From positions 895,351 through 959,350 of the forward strand of contig NOKP01000013.1 of NCBI GenBank assembly GCA_002682825.1: DNA of 64,000 bases, given 5' to 3'. Under the pieces are notes generated by a model, which saw only the letters and a program-made list of their open reading frames with translations, ran no database searches and had not been told where the DNA came from. The DNA comes from Neonectria sp. B-13. Lineage: Eukaryota > Ascomycota > Sordariomycetes > Hypocreales > Nectriaceae. The position numbers were made by a program, and so were the translations under genes. Shown here piece by piece: positions 24,081 through 35,763 of this stretch (within the stretch, counting starts at the first letter, position 1; each line of letters starts with the position of its first letter).

Positions 24081-24634
24081 TCAGACATGCCTGAATCGCA
24101 TCGCTTCCCACCCGTTATACCCTAACGGGATTCTTTTTCTTCACCACCGTTAGCCTCCAGTTGCCACTCCTGTTAGTGCAAAGTGCGAACGGGAGACCCA
24201 CGAAACACACCGACAAGTGAACCTGATTTGCATCTCCAAGGGTCGCCCCTACTTTTTTTTCCCTCTCCGCTTGCTTGCCTGTGGTTCTTTTTCTTTCCCT
24301 CCCCCGGATTTGTTTTGTTTTCCCCATACCACTAACACTGCTCCGTACTACTCACCGTAGCGTCTGGGAGAGAGAGAGTGATATATATCCCGCTTGCTAA
24401 ACACTACGGCAAAAGTCGGCGATCAAAAGTCATAAGTAGTTCACATTATTCATCACTGTTCAAGATGAGTGCCTAAAGGTGCTCTGCCGTGAGCACAGTT
24501 GACGACATCCCCTTGGCGCCTTTCTACTTATTCTGTTATCTCTTCACTTTTTCACTCTTCGCCTTTTATTGCCTACTCTGCACCACTTCGTTATATTCTA
24601 CTCCCGCACTTCCCGGGCCCTTCCTTCATTCACT

Positions 24635-25798
24635 ATGGTCCTCGCCGTCGAAGACCTCCCGCAGATGTGGGAACGGCCTGGCTACGGCGAGCTGGTGGAC
24701 GCCCTCCGCACCCTCGAGCTCAGCCCGCCCGTCTGGAACCACAAGCGGCGCCGCTCCGACGCCGTCGTCAAGCAGGAGGACCTCTTTAGCCAGCGCAAAG
24801 GCGAGGTCACCCGCTATCTATCCTCCATCATCAAGAGCCCCCTCGCCTGGATCGAGGACGACGATGAGAAGGAGGCCCTGTGGACTCAGGCCAGCAAGCG
24901 CATGTCCGAGAGGTGTGGCCGCACGGCCATGGGCGAGGTCATTCGGCGGTGGCCCTTTGGCGGAGAGACTGCTGCGTCGGAGGACTTCGAGCTCGTCATC
25001 AGGGAGCCTGCGCTGACGGGCGACTCGCTTGGCTTCAAGACCTGGGGCTCGTCCTACGTTCTCTCCCAGCACCTGCCCAAGCTGGCCGAGACGTCTCTGT
25101 TCCGCCTGTTCGACGAGACTCTGGGCCAGCCGCGTCCGGATGTGCTCGAGCTGGGTTCTGGAACAGGCCTCCTGGGGCTGGCCGCTGCCGCGCTCTGGAA
25201 GGTTCCCGTGGCGTTGAGCGACCTGCCGAACATCGTGTCAAACCTGAAGGACAACGTCTCCAAGAATACGGACCTGGTGGAATCTCTCGGCGGCTCTCTC
25301 AGAGCTGGAACTCTGACCTGGGGAGGGAGCGAGGACGAGATCGACCAGGGCCTGTTTGGAGATCTATATCAGTTCAAGGTATGTCCAGGCCAGAGCCGCC
25401 CTCTCAGCAACCACAAAACACACATCCCGTGCCCGTGACATGGCAGCAGCCCTCTCTGACTCTTTACCATCCAGATTGTCCTGGCAGCCGACCCCATGTA
25501 CGACGATGACCACCCGGTGCTGCTCGCCGGTGCCATCTGCGACCACCTCGCGCTGGGCTCCGAGTCGCGCGCCGTCGTCATGGTGCCCCAGCGCGATGCC
25601 ACCACGGTGCGCCTCATCGAGACCTTCAAGCAGATCATGATGGACCTAGAGACGCCGCTGTTCTGCGAAGAGGAGGACGAGCTCGCCGGCCAGGACGACT
25701 GGGTCGAGGACGAGGACGCCGGCCAGGTCAAGTGCTGGCTGGGCGTATTCTCGCGGGGCGGTTCGCCGCTGACGGTTGTCAGTGATGATGTGTCGTGA
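24635..25798 (+). CDS. EFM2: EFM2-type protein-lysine methyltransferase
   Basis: This is a seven-beta-strand methyltransferase of the METTL21/Methyltransf_16 family; yeast Efm2 methylates translation elongation factors eEF2 and eEF3 in the cytoplasm. Exons are 24635-25378 and 25475-25798, giving 355 aa. The S-adenosylmethionine loop LELGSGTG is at residues 171-178. The family's A-A-D-P-M-Y motif is at residues 252-257, just after the intron. Upstream is the RxxxGFKTWGSS-type entry to the methyltransferase fold. The long N-terminal helical region before the fold (about 130 aa) fits Efm2 rather than the shorter METTL21 enzymes. The acidic tail region (EEEDELAGQDDWVEDEDAGQ) is an insertion near the C-terminus. 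Assignment to EFM2 rather than a close paralogue is inferred. Confidence 0.85.
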
Positions 25799-26863
25799 GC
25801 GCTTGACCGACAATCCGAAGAGGAGGGAATCATTGCATGGGAGGGGGAGGCATTCACACGAGATACGAGAGACACTAGACTTCTGGGACTTAGAAAATAT
25901 TACTAGACATTTAGACAATAGACAATGAGGAGCGAGGAAATCAACGGCGATGAGACAGCCGCATAGACAGGTAGACACGGGGAGTCACTCAGGTCACAAG
26001 ATGAACAGACAACAATTCTCTGGCCCAAACCGGTCACTTCCACTCGCATGCTCCTCTGCTTGCTCAAAATCACTCGCATTGTTCCCTCGCCCGCCGCGCT
26101 CTCCACGACCCACCTCTCTCAGCCATTCTGTGATATTGTCTTCTGACCTCGTCTATTCACATGCCCTCACCTATTCTTCCCAGCCCATTGTCGCCCGCCA
26201 TTGTTCCTCCACCGCCCTCTGCCATTTCCCAAATCAGGCCGCTGATTCACTGTGTGCGCTCTGCGATGACCTGCTGAGCCGAGCATTTATGCACTGTGTC
26301 CTTCGCCGCCCCCTTCTTCTTCTTCTTCTCCTGCTTGCCCTTCTCCTCTTCACAACCTCCAAGAAACAGCGATTCTCCTCTTCTACACTACTCTACTTCC
26401 CTCTCACAACGGGGAGGGAGGAAATCACACTGGGTTGTTGTTCGTTGTTGCGGTTTGCACTGAAGCGGTTGATCGAAGCCGACACTGTTCGGTGATTAAG
26501 ACGTTCAAGGACACACTTTAAAGGTGGCCACTGAACAAGTCACCCCCCGACGTTTCTTGCCCTTTTTTCTTTCTGGTTTTCTGGTTTTCTTGTTCCTGTT
26601 CTTACTGGCTCTTCGGAATTGCATTCCTTCTGTTACTCTCTTGCTCCTCGACCCATACCCAAAGTTGGCCGCGACAAACGTCAACACCCCGGCAACACCG
26701 CAGCTGGCCACTGTTTTTCTACCACTCCGAAGCCACTCCTCGTTTACCGACCCAACTCACTCTTCAACTCACTCCTACACCCTAATCTCACTCAAGAGCC
26801 ACGACTACACCGCCACCTCGCGATAACTCGCGCTTCACCCTCCGACCAAGGTAGACAGACACC
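25799..26863. other. Intergenic, pyrimidine-rich promoter region
   Basis: No gene is seen. From about 26040 to 26860 the plus strand is rich in C and T, with CTT repeats near 26310-26345, as expected for the promoter and leader of the downstream gene. Confidence 0.5.
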
Positions 26864-28627
26864 ATGGTCGGCCAAAACGTCTACACGACCGAACAAGTCC
26901 AGTTCCTCTTGAAGCATATCATCGACGGCAAGGATGGAATCGCGATTGCGGAGGAATACGAGGCTGCGTTCGGTAAGGAACTGTCGGCCAACCAGCTTCG
27001 CTATGTCAAGAACAAGTATGGGAAGGATCCCAAATACAAGTACGTCCATGACCACGATCACCATCTAACCCCCCTATCCGCGTCTTGGAGAAACACAAGC
27101 TGACGAGACTCATCTTCATTATAGCACGGCAATGATCAATACGGACATGGGTAGGAAGAGAAAGAGAGCCAGCGATGGGTATGTCAAAAATCTCCCCCCT
27201 CCTCCTTCGCAACCACCAACTGACCATCCTCTAACAGCCCGAGCCGCGACAAGACCAAGTCGCCTTCCGTCTTCGAAGCCAAGAAACCGAGATTCGAACC
27301 CCATGTTGAGGCGCAGATGATGGCGGCCAACATCGTCCACGGACCCGACAACTTCCTCTGGAACCTACCTCAGAATCCGGAGGCGCACATGCACCTGTTC
27401 CAACCTCAGCATCCACTCCAAGCCGCAATGGCACCCCAATTTGCACCCGCTTTGACATATCAAGTGCCGGAAGTGAAGACTCAACCAGACTTCTCCCAAG
27501 CCATCATATCCCCGCCCATGGCACCTACGAACGACCCGAGTGCATACCAACAAGGCCAGGGACACATGATCAACGGTGGCTTTGCCATGGCAGGCTCCTG
27601 GGAGAACCAGCAGGAGGATTTCTCCAATCTGGGAGCCATGGCCAACCTTTCAGCCATGCAGGCATCGTCTAATCGATCCGCATTATGGGTGTCCGGGGCA
27701 CACCCATATTTACAAACCAACTCTTCTCGCCCGGTTCAGCCTCACTTGTCCCTGGGAACCAACCGACAACTGGCTGTCTCGCCTCAGTACCACCCGACTA
27801 TGCAACAACTTCGAGCAAGAAGACATTCAGTTCAGCCTGCGCCACAGTACAACCAGTACATGGCCACCCAACCGGTCGAGAGTCTTCCTGCTCTCACCAA
27901 TACTCCTCCCATCAAGACCGAACCTGTTACCGCACCCTACTACGACCAAACTCAACAGGACAATCCAGTTCAGAATGTGGGAGAAATCCGCCAAAGAGTC
28001 CTGCAGAACATGGGTCTACAGCCTGCACCTACACGCGGCGCCAGAGATGTCAACCGTCCCATGTCTCCTCGCTATTACAATTCTCCCCAGCAGCAACACC
28101 AACAACCCCTTGAACATGTGTTGCTCCCCTTCAACGCCCTTCCCGAAACCGTCCCGGCGGCATCAACCGCCCCCGTAGACGAAACCACCATCGTCGCCAC
28201 TGCGAGCCCTCCCCCAAGCTCCAACATGTTGCAAGTCAACACGCCTGTCGACCGGACACATCCGAGCCCAATGCCGCCGGCAAACGTCGTAAGCAACCAA
28301 ACCCTCGGGTCTAAGATGGACCACCTCGCAAACATAGACGATGTGCTAACGTCCGGATTTGACTTCCCTGACTTCTCGTTCTTCTGCAATGACGAGGAGC
28401 CCAACCAGCTCACCTCCCAAAAGAGCTCCTCAGTAATTCCTCTGCAGCAAGGCTTTGGGCCGCAGACCATCTTTGACAATGCCCCTGTCGCCCTGGACAC
28501 CATTGATCCAAGGTTGCTCGGGGACTGGTGTTCCCTGCCGGAGCTGAAGCGGGAAGACACGACCTCGCCTTCCGAGCATGGACCCAAGACCCCTGGTGTG
28601 TTGGAAAAATTCACAGATGCAGTTTGA
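26864..28627 (+). CDS. Uncharacterised 539-aa protein, helical N-terminal module and Gln/Pro-rich body
   Basis: Exons are 26864-27039, 27125-27178 and 27238-28627; phases agree and give 539 aa. Residues 6-60 (TTEQVQFLLKHIIDGKD, then IAEEYEAAFGKELSANQ and LRYVKNKYG) look like a compact three-helix unit, possibly homeodomain- or Myb-like. It is followed by the basic stretch GRKRKRA, which could be a nuclear localisation signal. The rest is low-complexity, rich in Gln, Pro, Asn and Ser, with an acidic aromatic patch (DFPDFSFFCNDEE) near the C-terminus that resembles an activation segment. A transcription-related role is inferred from this layout only; no catalytic motif is seen. The start is the first ATG and has a good ACC context. 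Confidence 0.78.
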
Positions 28628-29418
28628 TCGAAGCAACTCGTTTTGGGTTTTAGTCTTTTTGGGTTTTCCTGCTTTTCCTTTCCATTTTCCTTTCTTTTTC
28701 TTTTCACGCACGGGTTAGTTGGTTCACTTGCACGTAAGTAAGCTGCGCATTGGGGGCTGTCGAGGATACGGATTGAAGGATGCATGGTCAGGGATACAGG
28801 ACCGAGGATACAGGACTAAGGAAGGGGTACGGAGTCAAGGATACAGAGTCAAAGTCAAGGGCAAGCGGGACTGAGGATAAGGAGTCAAGGATACAGAATG
28901 ACTGGTAGGGATAAATCTGTTTTCAGCGATTTGGATAACTAATCCTTCCATCCGAGCATCGGCCCTCTCCCAAAAGACTCGTCCGTGATCCCTTACACCC
29001 AACCAAAAAGGGCTTGTTCACCAGTGAATGACTATAGGATGGTTCCCCTCTCTCCATTCTTCGGCGCCCCATTTTTGAGACTTGTCTGCCCACTGCTTTC
29101 TCCTTCTCTGCTCTGCCTGTGTGGCGCCTGAACCTTCCAACAGGGTATCTAGTGCATTTAGAAACGAATAGACCGCCGCTCAAACCTCTTCAAAAGTTTC
29201 AAAAACCTCCTCCGCTCTCTCATGTATCGTGCCATCTGTTCTCATGATGCGTAGTAAAAAATCAAGGCTAGGCCTCCCACCCACCCATCGCGCCGAAATC
29301 TAGAAAGGGGATAAGGGAGGTGAACATTATACCCGTGAATAAACATGCGTTATCCAAGTAAAGGAAGAAAAAGAAAAAGAAACCGGCCAGCTCGGCGCCA
29401 GAGACGCATTCATATCCT
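28628..29418. other. Intergenic region between convergent genes
   Basis: This holds the 3' ends of the two flanking genes, which converge. No gene is seen. It contains degenerate GGATACAG repeats. Confidence 0.5.
28762..28898. repeat. Degenerate AGGATACAG/GGAGTCAAGGATACAG repeats
   Basis: About six scattered copies of AGGATACAG or AGGATAAGG, some preceded by GGAGTCA, lie in the 3' intergenic DNA. Copies are imperfect and spacing varies. Confidence 0.6.
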
Positions 29419-31781
29419 TTAGACCACAATGCTCACATTTCTTCGTTTGTCCACTTCCTCAAGTCCGAACTGGAAAACAAAGCGGAAGAGCTCCCGGAGA
29501 TAGGCGTACCTCTGTGAGCTCTTCGTCATGGTATGAATGCTTTTCGCCATGTCGTGAGCCGTGACTCGCTTGCCCCGGATTGGTAGAGAATGGTGGCGCG
29601 GGATGATGGTGTCCATGAGGACCGAGTTCTTGTACTGTGATAGCAGCGTGGAGTGGGACATCATGGAACCAAAGGAGCCCTGAGGGAGATCCTGGACGAA
29701 ATGTTGGAGCGCTGCCGATGCAGCCTTGGGGTCGCCGATGGCATCACGGTTGAAGCCCAGGTTCATGGCGGCTCGGAGCACAAGAACCTTCGCTCTCGTT
29801 ACGTTGATATCTTCGGCGACGGCCGTTGTCGTTGCCGTGCTCGATGTCCTGGCACTGCTCTTGGAATAGCCCGACAAATTGGAGGCATTGCTGGACCATC
29901 GCCCACCCCGGTTGCTATCGCCGGGAGTGCCGAGGACGAGAATGTTGGGCATCTGTGGCGAGTGGCTCTGAGGGGAAATGGGCGTGTCTTCAAATTCGGT
30001 CACGGGGGTCTCAGGAACAGGTGGCGGCTTCCTCGGCTTCTCTTCCTGGCGCCCGCTCTTGATGCTCTCACGCTTGGAAGATCGGTTCGAGGCCTGGCTC
30101 ATGCGGCCACTTTGATCAATCTGGTGAGGGAGGAAACCCGTTTGACCTGGCCGTGGGGTATGCCTGTCTGGTCGAACCTGTGTCCAGCCATCCCTGAAAA
30201 TGTCACAGAGATCCCAACAGGCTTGGACTGCAGAACCCAACAGCTCCTCGTCTGGTGGCCTGCCGTCTCGCTTGTTTTGCCGAATATTGAAAAGCATCTC
30301 CGCTAGGGCCCAACATGCTTGCAGTAGCTGATCGGTCTCGTCAACAAATTCGCTGCGCTGCCTCATAAGTCGATGGCACAAAGTAATGTAGAAGTCCAAG
30401 GTCCTCTCTCTAAACTGCTCTGGGAGGTTGCGACTGTCTTGGGCACTATACAAACTTCGGGGATATTAGCATACGCACGACGGTCCGGACGGCGAGGTAC
30501 TGACTGGTTGTTCAACTCAAAACTGACACGCAAGACGGAGTCTGATGTCTCATCATTTCGTTCGCGGACATCGAAGAGGGCTTGACAGAAGTCACGACAG
30601 AGGTCGAGGTTGTCCCTGACATTGAACGGGGTGGTATCTTCGTATAGGTTATCGTAGAGGCGTTGGCAAAGCTTCCAACAAGTCTTCCAGGCCTGTTCAT
30701 GGGCGTCGGGAATTCCGGAATTATTGAAGACTCGGGTACGATGAATCGAGCTTAAACTGGCCAACGTGTTGCAGAGAGTCCAACATTCTTGAAGGGCGTT
30801 TCGCAAAGCACCGATATCGTCTTCCTCTCGAGACATCGGCATTATCTCAGAGGCATAATCCTCATCGTCTGCCTCGGCCTCGGTCTGCTCGTCGATTTCT
30901 GGCCAATGGTTAGTATCATCACTTCCAAGATGTACAGCCGACCTACTCTCAAGACTGCTGGTGCTGCTCGATCGTAACCGACCGCCATCGTCCAGCATAG
31001 ATTGCAGGTCTTGCGCACGGGGTGTGGCGCTTTCTAGGCTGTACCGCACGGGGTGGACATCGGTAGAGATGCGCGCTGGGAGTGTGGATGACTGAGGAGC
31101 AATTAGTATGTGGGCAGGTAGGGGTGTGATAGGAATTGACTAACATTGTCTGAAGTACCATTCAGAGAAACAAGGCTGGTCGCATCTGCCTTGGGAGAAG
31201 ACCTTTCACTGGGCTCATTTGGCTTGGTTATAGGCTCGCTGGAAGCCTGTTGCGAATTAGTTGATTGGCCATTGCACGAATTAAGAGTGAGACGCACCCA
31301 AGCGGCAAAACTCTCAGGAGCATGGATGACAGAGACAGCCTCATCACTATTAGTTTGGCGCATACTGTCGGGGATGTTGGTGGACAGCATCATGAGCTAT
31401 GACAGAGATTAGTTGATGACGGGACAGGCGGCGGCGATTCGACGAAGTAGACGGACCTCGGCGCGACGGACAGCACTGCCGTCTTTAGTTTCGTGATGGA
31501 CATCTTCCGACACATCGTCCTCGATCTCTGTAGTCTCGGTTCCGTTGGACGTTACTGGAGATGGTCCCACGATGTCGCTTGGACTCATGATGTGCATTGA
31601 GTTGGTCGACATTCGGTTGGCGGAGCTGGGTCGGAGAGAGGCGGAGTCGGTAGCTGGAGGCGGGGAGGAGCTGTTGAGGATGATTAGCAAGGGCTTGGGG
31701 TCAAGATGATGTTGTAGAGTGGCGAACATACACTACTCTGAATGGAGAGCGGAACCCGTCAGTTTCCGAGGGGCCGGACAT
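29419..31781 (-). CDS. Uncharacterised fungal protein, 692 aa (possibly a DUF7624-type family)
   Basis: Six exons were assembled by splice signals and phase: 31732-31781, 31457-31670, 31298-31396, 31145-31246, 30505-31091 and 29419-30445, giving 692 aa. The first 300 residues are mostly disordered and Ser/Thr-rich. Then two or three related helical segments recur: LQECWTLCNTLASLSSIHR, TCWKLCQRLYDNLYEDT, LLQACWALAEMLFNIRQN and VQACWDLCDIF, each with a C-W-x-L core. A Pro/Ser-rich linker (KPPPVPETP) precedes a conserved-looking helical C-terminus ending RFVFQFGLEEVDKRRNVSIVV. I believe this belongs to an uncharacterised family of ascomycetes labelled DUF7624, but cannot confirm it. No enzyme motif is visible. 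Confidence 0.78.
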
Positions 31782-32428
31782 GTCTCTGCGATGATAGGGA
31801 AAGGAGAATCGAAGGTTTCCAGTCGATGACCTCAATGGAGCTTCGAGAGCCATGGCAGGAGCTAGGAGGTGATATACCGGTGGCGACGAGAGGTCGCCGT
31901 GAGACGATGCGGCGTCGGCGGGGGTTTTGAGCCGAACCGGTCAAAGCACGACGAGAATGCCTTGCAGACCCAGGGAAGCGGAGTCTACGAGGCGGACCAG
32001 GAGAGCGAGGTCGCGAAAATAGACATGTGCCAAGGGGAGGAGCGACTGAGGAAAAGAGTGACGGCGAAGGCGACAGCGACAGCGACGGCGGTGATGGTGG
32101 TGTAGATGGAGGTGTAGATGTAGGCCGGAGGTGGTGAGGCCCGGTGGTGTGGGGAGTCGGTAGCTTGGGTAAGGTCCAGTTGAGGCGGAGTGCTCTGGTC
32201 GGGTGGCTGCTGTTGGCGACGATGGAGGCGGGAGAAGAATTGAGTGCCTTATTTAGCTAGGTTGGTTGGTAGCTTAGATGATGGAAGGGCCGGCCTTGGA
32301 AGGGGAGGGCAAGCTTGCAGCAGGGGGGAGAGCAAGCTAAAGGCGAAGGATTGAAGGGCTCGGGGTCCGAGGTTGGAGGGTGGATGGTGTGGGTGTATTG
32401 GAGGTCGCAGGCGGCAGACCGGGAGATC

Positions 32429-32488
32429 AAGAGGTCAGAGGTCGGAGGCCAGAAGGTCAGAGGCCAGAAGGTCAGAAGTCGCAAGTCG
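32429..32488. repeat. GAGGTCAGAG / 15-bp GGCCAGAAGGTCAGA repeat
   Basis: Two perfect adjacent 15-bp copies (32447-32461, 32462-32476) sit within a longer run of AGGTCAGA-like units. Confidence 0.8.
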
Positions 32489-32732
32489 AGGATGGGAAAG
32501 TTGGAGGGCAGCCAGTTTAAAGAGAGTGAGAATGAGCGAGCGGGTGCGCCAGTGAGCAAGTGAACAAGCGGCGCGGTTGAAGCGAGGCAGACGCAGGCGG
32601 ACCGGGGGTTGGGCGAGCAAGCGGCCCCCTGTCGGTACCGAAGGTGCAGTAGGTACTAACCAACTTCCCAACGCTGCAGCAAGATACACTGCAGTAGGTA
32701 CCAAGAAGCAAGAAAGCCAAGGCGACCTAGGG

Positions 32733-32759
32733 CCCTGTCAAGCCCTGTCAAGCCCTGTC
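32733..32759. repeat. 10-bp tandem repeat CCCTGTCAAG
   Basis: The unit CCCTGTCAAG occurs two full times and a third time in part. Confidence 0.8.
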
Positions 32760-32945
32760 GACCTCTGCAGGAGTCCGGTACAGCCCGGTCGAAGAAGCCG
32801 TGTCTGGACGGCCTGGACAGCCTGGACGGCCTGCCTGGGCTCCCTGGAGTTCTTCTGCTCGTCGGGTGTGCGCTCCGTAGCCTCTGTTACTGTGGTCCCT
32901 ACGAAGAACGCGGGGAAGCGTAGCAGCTGGTCCTTGGCCGGGGGG

Positions 32946-32980
32946 GACTTGACTTGACTTGACTTGACTTGACTTGACTG
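32946..32980. repeat. GACTT pentanucleotide microsatellite
   Basis: Six perfect GACTT units are followed by GACTG. Confidence 0.9.
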
Positions 32981-33357
32981 GGCTGGGTTCCTTGCAAGTT
33001 GATCACCGCAAGGGCGATGGGCGATGAATGATGAATGGCGCTCAGACAATTCAATAGCAGGTGGAGCTAAAAAGGTGTCTCTCTCGTAGCCTGGCCTGTG
33101 GTGTGTCGTGGTGGATGTGGAGGGGCGGCCGAAGCTGCAACCTGCGCTTGTCGGGAGGGACGCGAAGAAACTGGCGCGGGCGGGACCTAAAAGAAGCGCT
33201 CGGGATTGGATGAGGCGGATGGGCCTTTGTTATCGAGAGGTGTTGTTGTTTATTGTTGACGAGTTCGGAAGGAGGGAAGGGAAAAGGGAAAAGGAAAAAT
33301 GGCAGCTAGTATGGAGCCGACCAGGGCAGCGCGCCGCCGAGCGTGGGAGCTGGGGAT

Positions 33358-33424
33358 GATGTGGACGTGGATGTGGATGTGGAGGTTGATGTGGATGCGG
33401 ATGTAGATGTGGATGTGGATGTGT
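33358..33424. repeat. GATGTG hexanucleotide repeat
   Basis: About eleven imperfect GATGTG units. On the opposite strand it yields a false frame of alternating His and Ile residues. Confidence 0.85.
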
Positions 33425-33593
33425 GAATACCGTAGGTCCGTAAGAGTATTCGTAAGTAGCAACAATACGTTGGAGTTGGCCGTTGGGAGTGCGAAGTGGA
33501 TAAGGCAGGCCAGTACTAGGTACCAACAGTACTTACTACCAACCAACCTACGCCTACTTGGGAGAGCTTTTGAGGTCGAGTGGTGTGGGCGCC

Positions 33594-33654
33594 GGCCTCG
33601 AGGGGCGTCGACTTTGGCCTCGAGGGGCGTCGACTTCGGCCTCGAGGGGCGTGA
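33594..33654. repeat. 22-bp tandem repeat, 2.8 copies
   Basis: Two full copies (33594-33615, 33616-33637) and a partial third differ by a single base. Each unit contains the palindromes CTCGAG and GTCGAC. Confidence 0.85.
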
Positions 33655-35548
33655 GACGCTGAGAAGGGTGAAGACAGGTTTGAAAGACTCACCAATACAC
33701 ACAAACACAAACAGACCCTCAGACGCACACAAAGCGGGTGGTGCTATTAGATGGCACGCCGCACTCAGGCGCAATGCAGAGCGGGCTGCGACCAAAAACT
33801 AATGTCCCAAGAGGGCTCTGCGGCTAAGGCTCCTCGTGTGAGAGGTCCAGCGATGCACTTCGGGGGAAACGCGTGCGTTGTGCTGTTGGAACGGTGGACC
33901 AGGTGGGCAGGAAACAGACGCAGACGCAGCTCGCCCGACCTGGGAGACAGGGAGACGCAGCACTTGGCAGAGAACGGGGGAACGGGATGGGTGGGCCAGG
34001 GGAGAGAAAGAGGTTGTGAATCCGGGCAGTATCGTCATGGGCTTATCTGCATTCTGCTGTTGGGTGCACGAATACTACGTCTCCAATGCAATAAGTAGGT
34101 ACGAGGTAGGAGGTGCGAATACCTAGGCCGGCCACATACGAGGCTCCTCTTGGCTGGCTGACGTGCCTACCAGAGACGACAATGTGAACGACAAAACAAC
34201 GATGGGGAGTTTTCCTTCTTTCCTGTTCTCTCAGCGCACTAGCAGATCCCAAATCCATTCATTCCCCATTGGTGAGCCTCGAGATGACATCGCGTACATC
34301 GAGCGAGCGAGAGTAAGATGGGTTGGGGAATGGAGCATGTGTGTGGAAGTGAGCGTGGATGGGCGGCTAACTAGCACTGGTGGTGGCATCCGTGCCCGTT
34401 TTCTGGACCCTACTATCGGGTGGCGCTTCTCTTTTACGGGGGGAGACTTGCAGTTTACGAGTACAGGACTAGTTTCCTGCCTTACATTGTATTAATCCGT
34501 ACGTACCAACCTCCTGACTCCTAGGCTAGGTACATCATCGGTATCCTCTTTGGCGGGAGGCCATAGGGTGTGTTCAATGCAACTCGGACGTTGAAGATCC
34601 AATGCCTCTGTTTTGGCCCCCACAGCTGCCTTATGATGACGCAGGCGGAGGGAGAATCGTGAACTTCGGTTTAAGTCAGTGCACACAAAGACAACGACTC
34701 AAAACACATTTGCCCTATCGACCCAGGACTACATTGAAGCACGGGCAAATACGAATGATACAGCACATTGAGAAGAAAAAAAGACCCTCCTCGATGGGTT
34801 GGATGGATGAACGGATCGTGGATTGGAGGGTCGGGGTGGGAAGCGAGAGAGCAGATGCAGATAGGATGGGCACAACCCACCCCGACGAACATTCCCGTTT
34901 CACACCCACCTCTCAGTCCAGACTCCGGCCGGCTACTGTTTTCCTTGCTTTGCTGCTGTTCAACATGGCTCCTCTCTCTCTCTGTGTCTTTGCCTGTCTT
35001 GTCTTGTCTCTCACGCCCAGACCCTTGGCACATCATCCATGAAAGTCAGGCTCTGCTCTGCAGCCGCTAGCCCCCCTCCCTCCCACTTCCGACCTTCCAC
35101 GCGCCGGGCCTTGAATCAACCCAATCGAAACCCGGCCAGGCGTCAAGTTAGTGGAGGGTGGGGAAGCTCTTCCAGGGGCCCTAGCACACCCCGTCGACCT
35201 CAACCCGTGGGGCTGCGTCCAAAGCGGATAGGCGTCGGCGCTTAACTCTGGTGGGGCACGGCCAAGAGGGGGGGATGCCCTCGCTTCCACCAACGGATCG
35301 ATGCCTGTGCAGTCCGGCTTGCCCACTGCAATGGCTTCTTGGCCTGTGCTGCCTCTCAGCTTCAGTCCCGTGGAATGTGATGCCCGTTGCGTCTTTGAGC
35401 GCCGGTGCTTCTGTGCGAAGTACATTCAGCCTGAAGAGTCAGTCAGCCTGGGGTATATCGCTGCACGAGGATGACTCTTTCTTTGCTGCTGTACTTCGTA
35501 CTCCCTCCATATGTCTCTCTGACTGCGTGGCCCGTTCCCGTCCCGTCC

Positions 35549-35578
35549 GTCAACGTCAACGTCAACGTCAACGTCAAC
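35549..35578. repeat. GTCAAC hexanucleotide repeat
   Basis: Five perfect GTCAAC units in intergenic DNA. Confidence 0.9.
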
Positions 35579-35742
35579 ATCGACGTTGTCCATCTGGGTG
35601 CTCCACTGACCAATGATGCGGCTTCCGCACCCTCCACCGGCATCGTGGGCATTGAAACCGCAAGCCAGTTGACAAATACTAGACATGTCGTACTTTTCCG
35701 TGTTGGCTCAGATCGCAGCCTGAGACTGATGGCTCACTCAAC

Positions 35743-35763
35743 CAGTCAGTCAGTCAGTCAGTC
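35743..35763. repeat. CAGT tetranucleotide repeat
   Basis: Five perfect CAGT units in intergenic DNA. Confidence 0.9.

Larger units (their letters stand above)
22113..24634. other. Intergenic region with one probable relic and simple repeats
   Basis: The part from 22113 to about 23200 is unique AT-rich DNA with no coding signal. A probable gene relic lies at 23220-23583. After it come short tandem repeats and the promoter of the methyltransferase gene, which includes a GA run and a TATATA stretch near 24370-24388. Confidence 0.45.

Noticed and set aside
27290..27302. GATTCGAACCCC, resembling a tRNA T-loop on the minus strand
   Set aside because: It is inside exon 3 of the 539-aa protein gene and no cloverleaf can be drawn.
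30917..30955. Possible extra intron (GTACAT...ACTAAC...CAG) in the 692-aa protein gene
   Set aside because: It would be only about 37 nt long and would break the reading frame; the exon is open without it.
33250..33795. Minus-strand frame with alternating His and Ile
   Set aside because: The His/Ile stretch is the translation of the GATGTG repeat, and the rest overlaps the 22-bp repeat; no homology is apparent.
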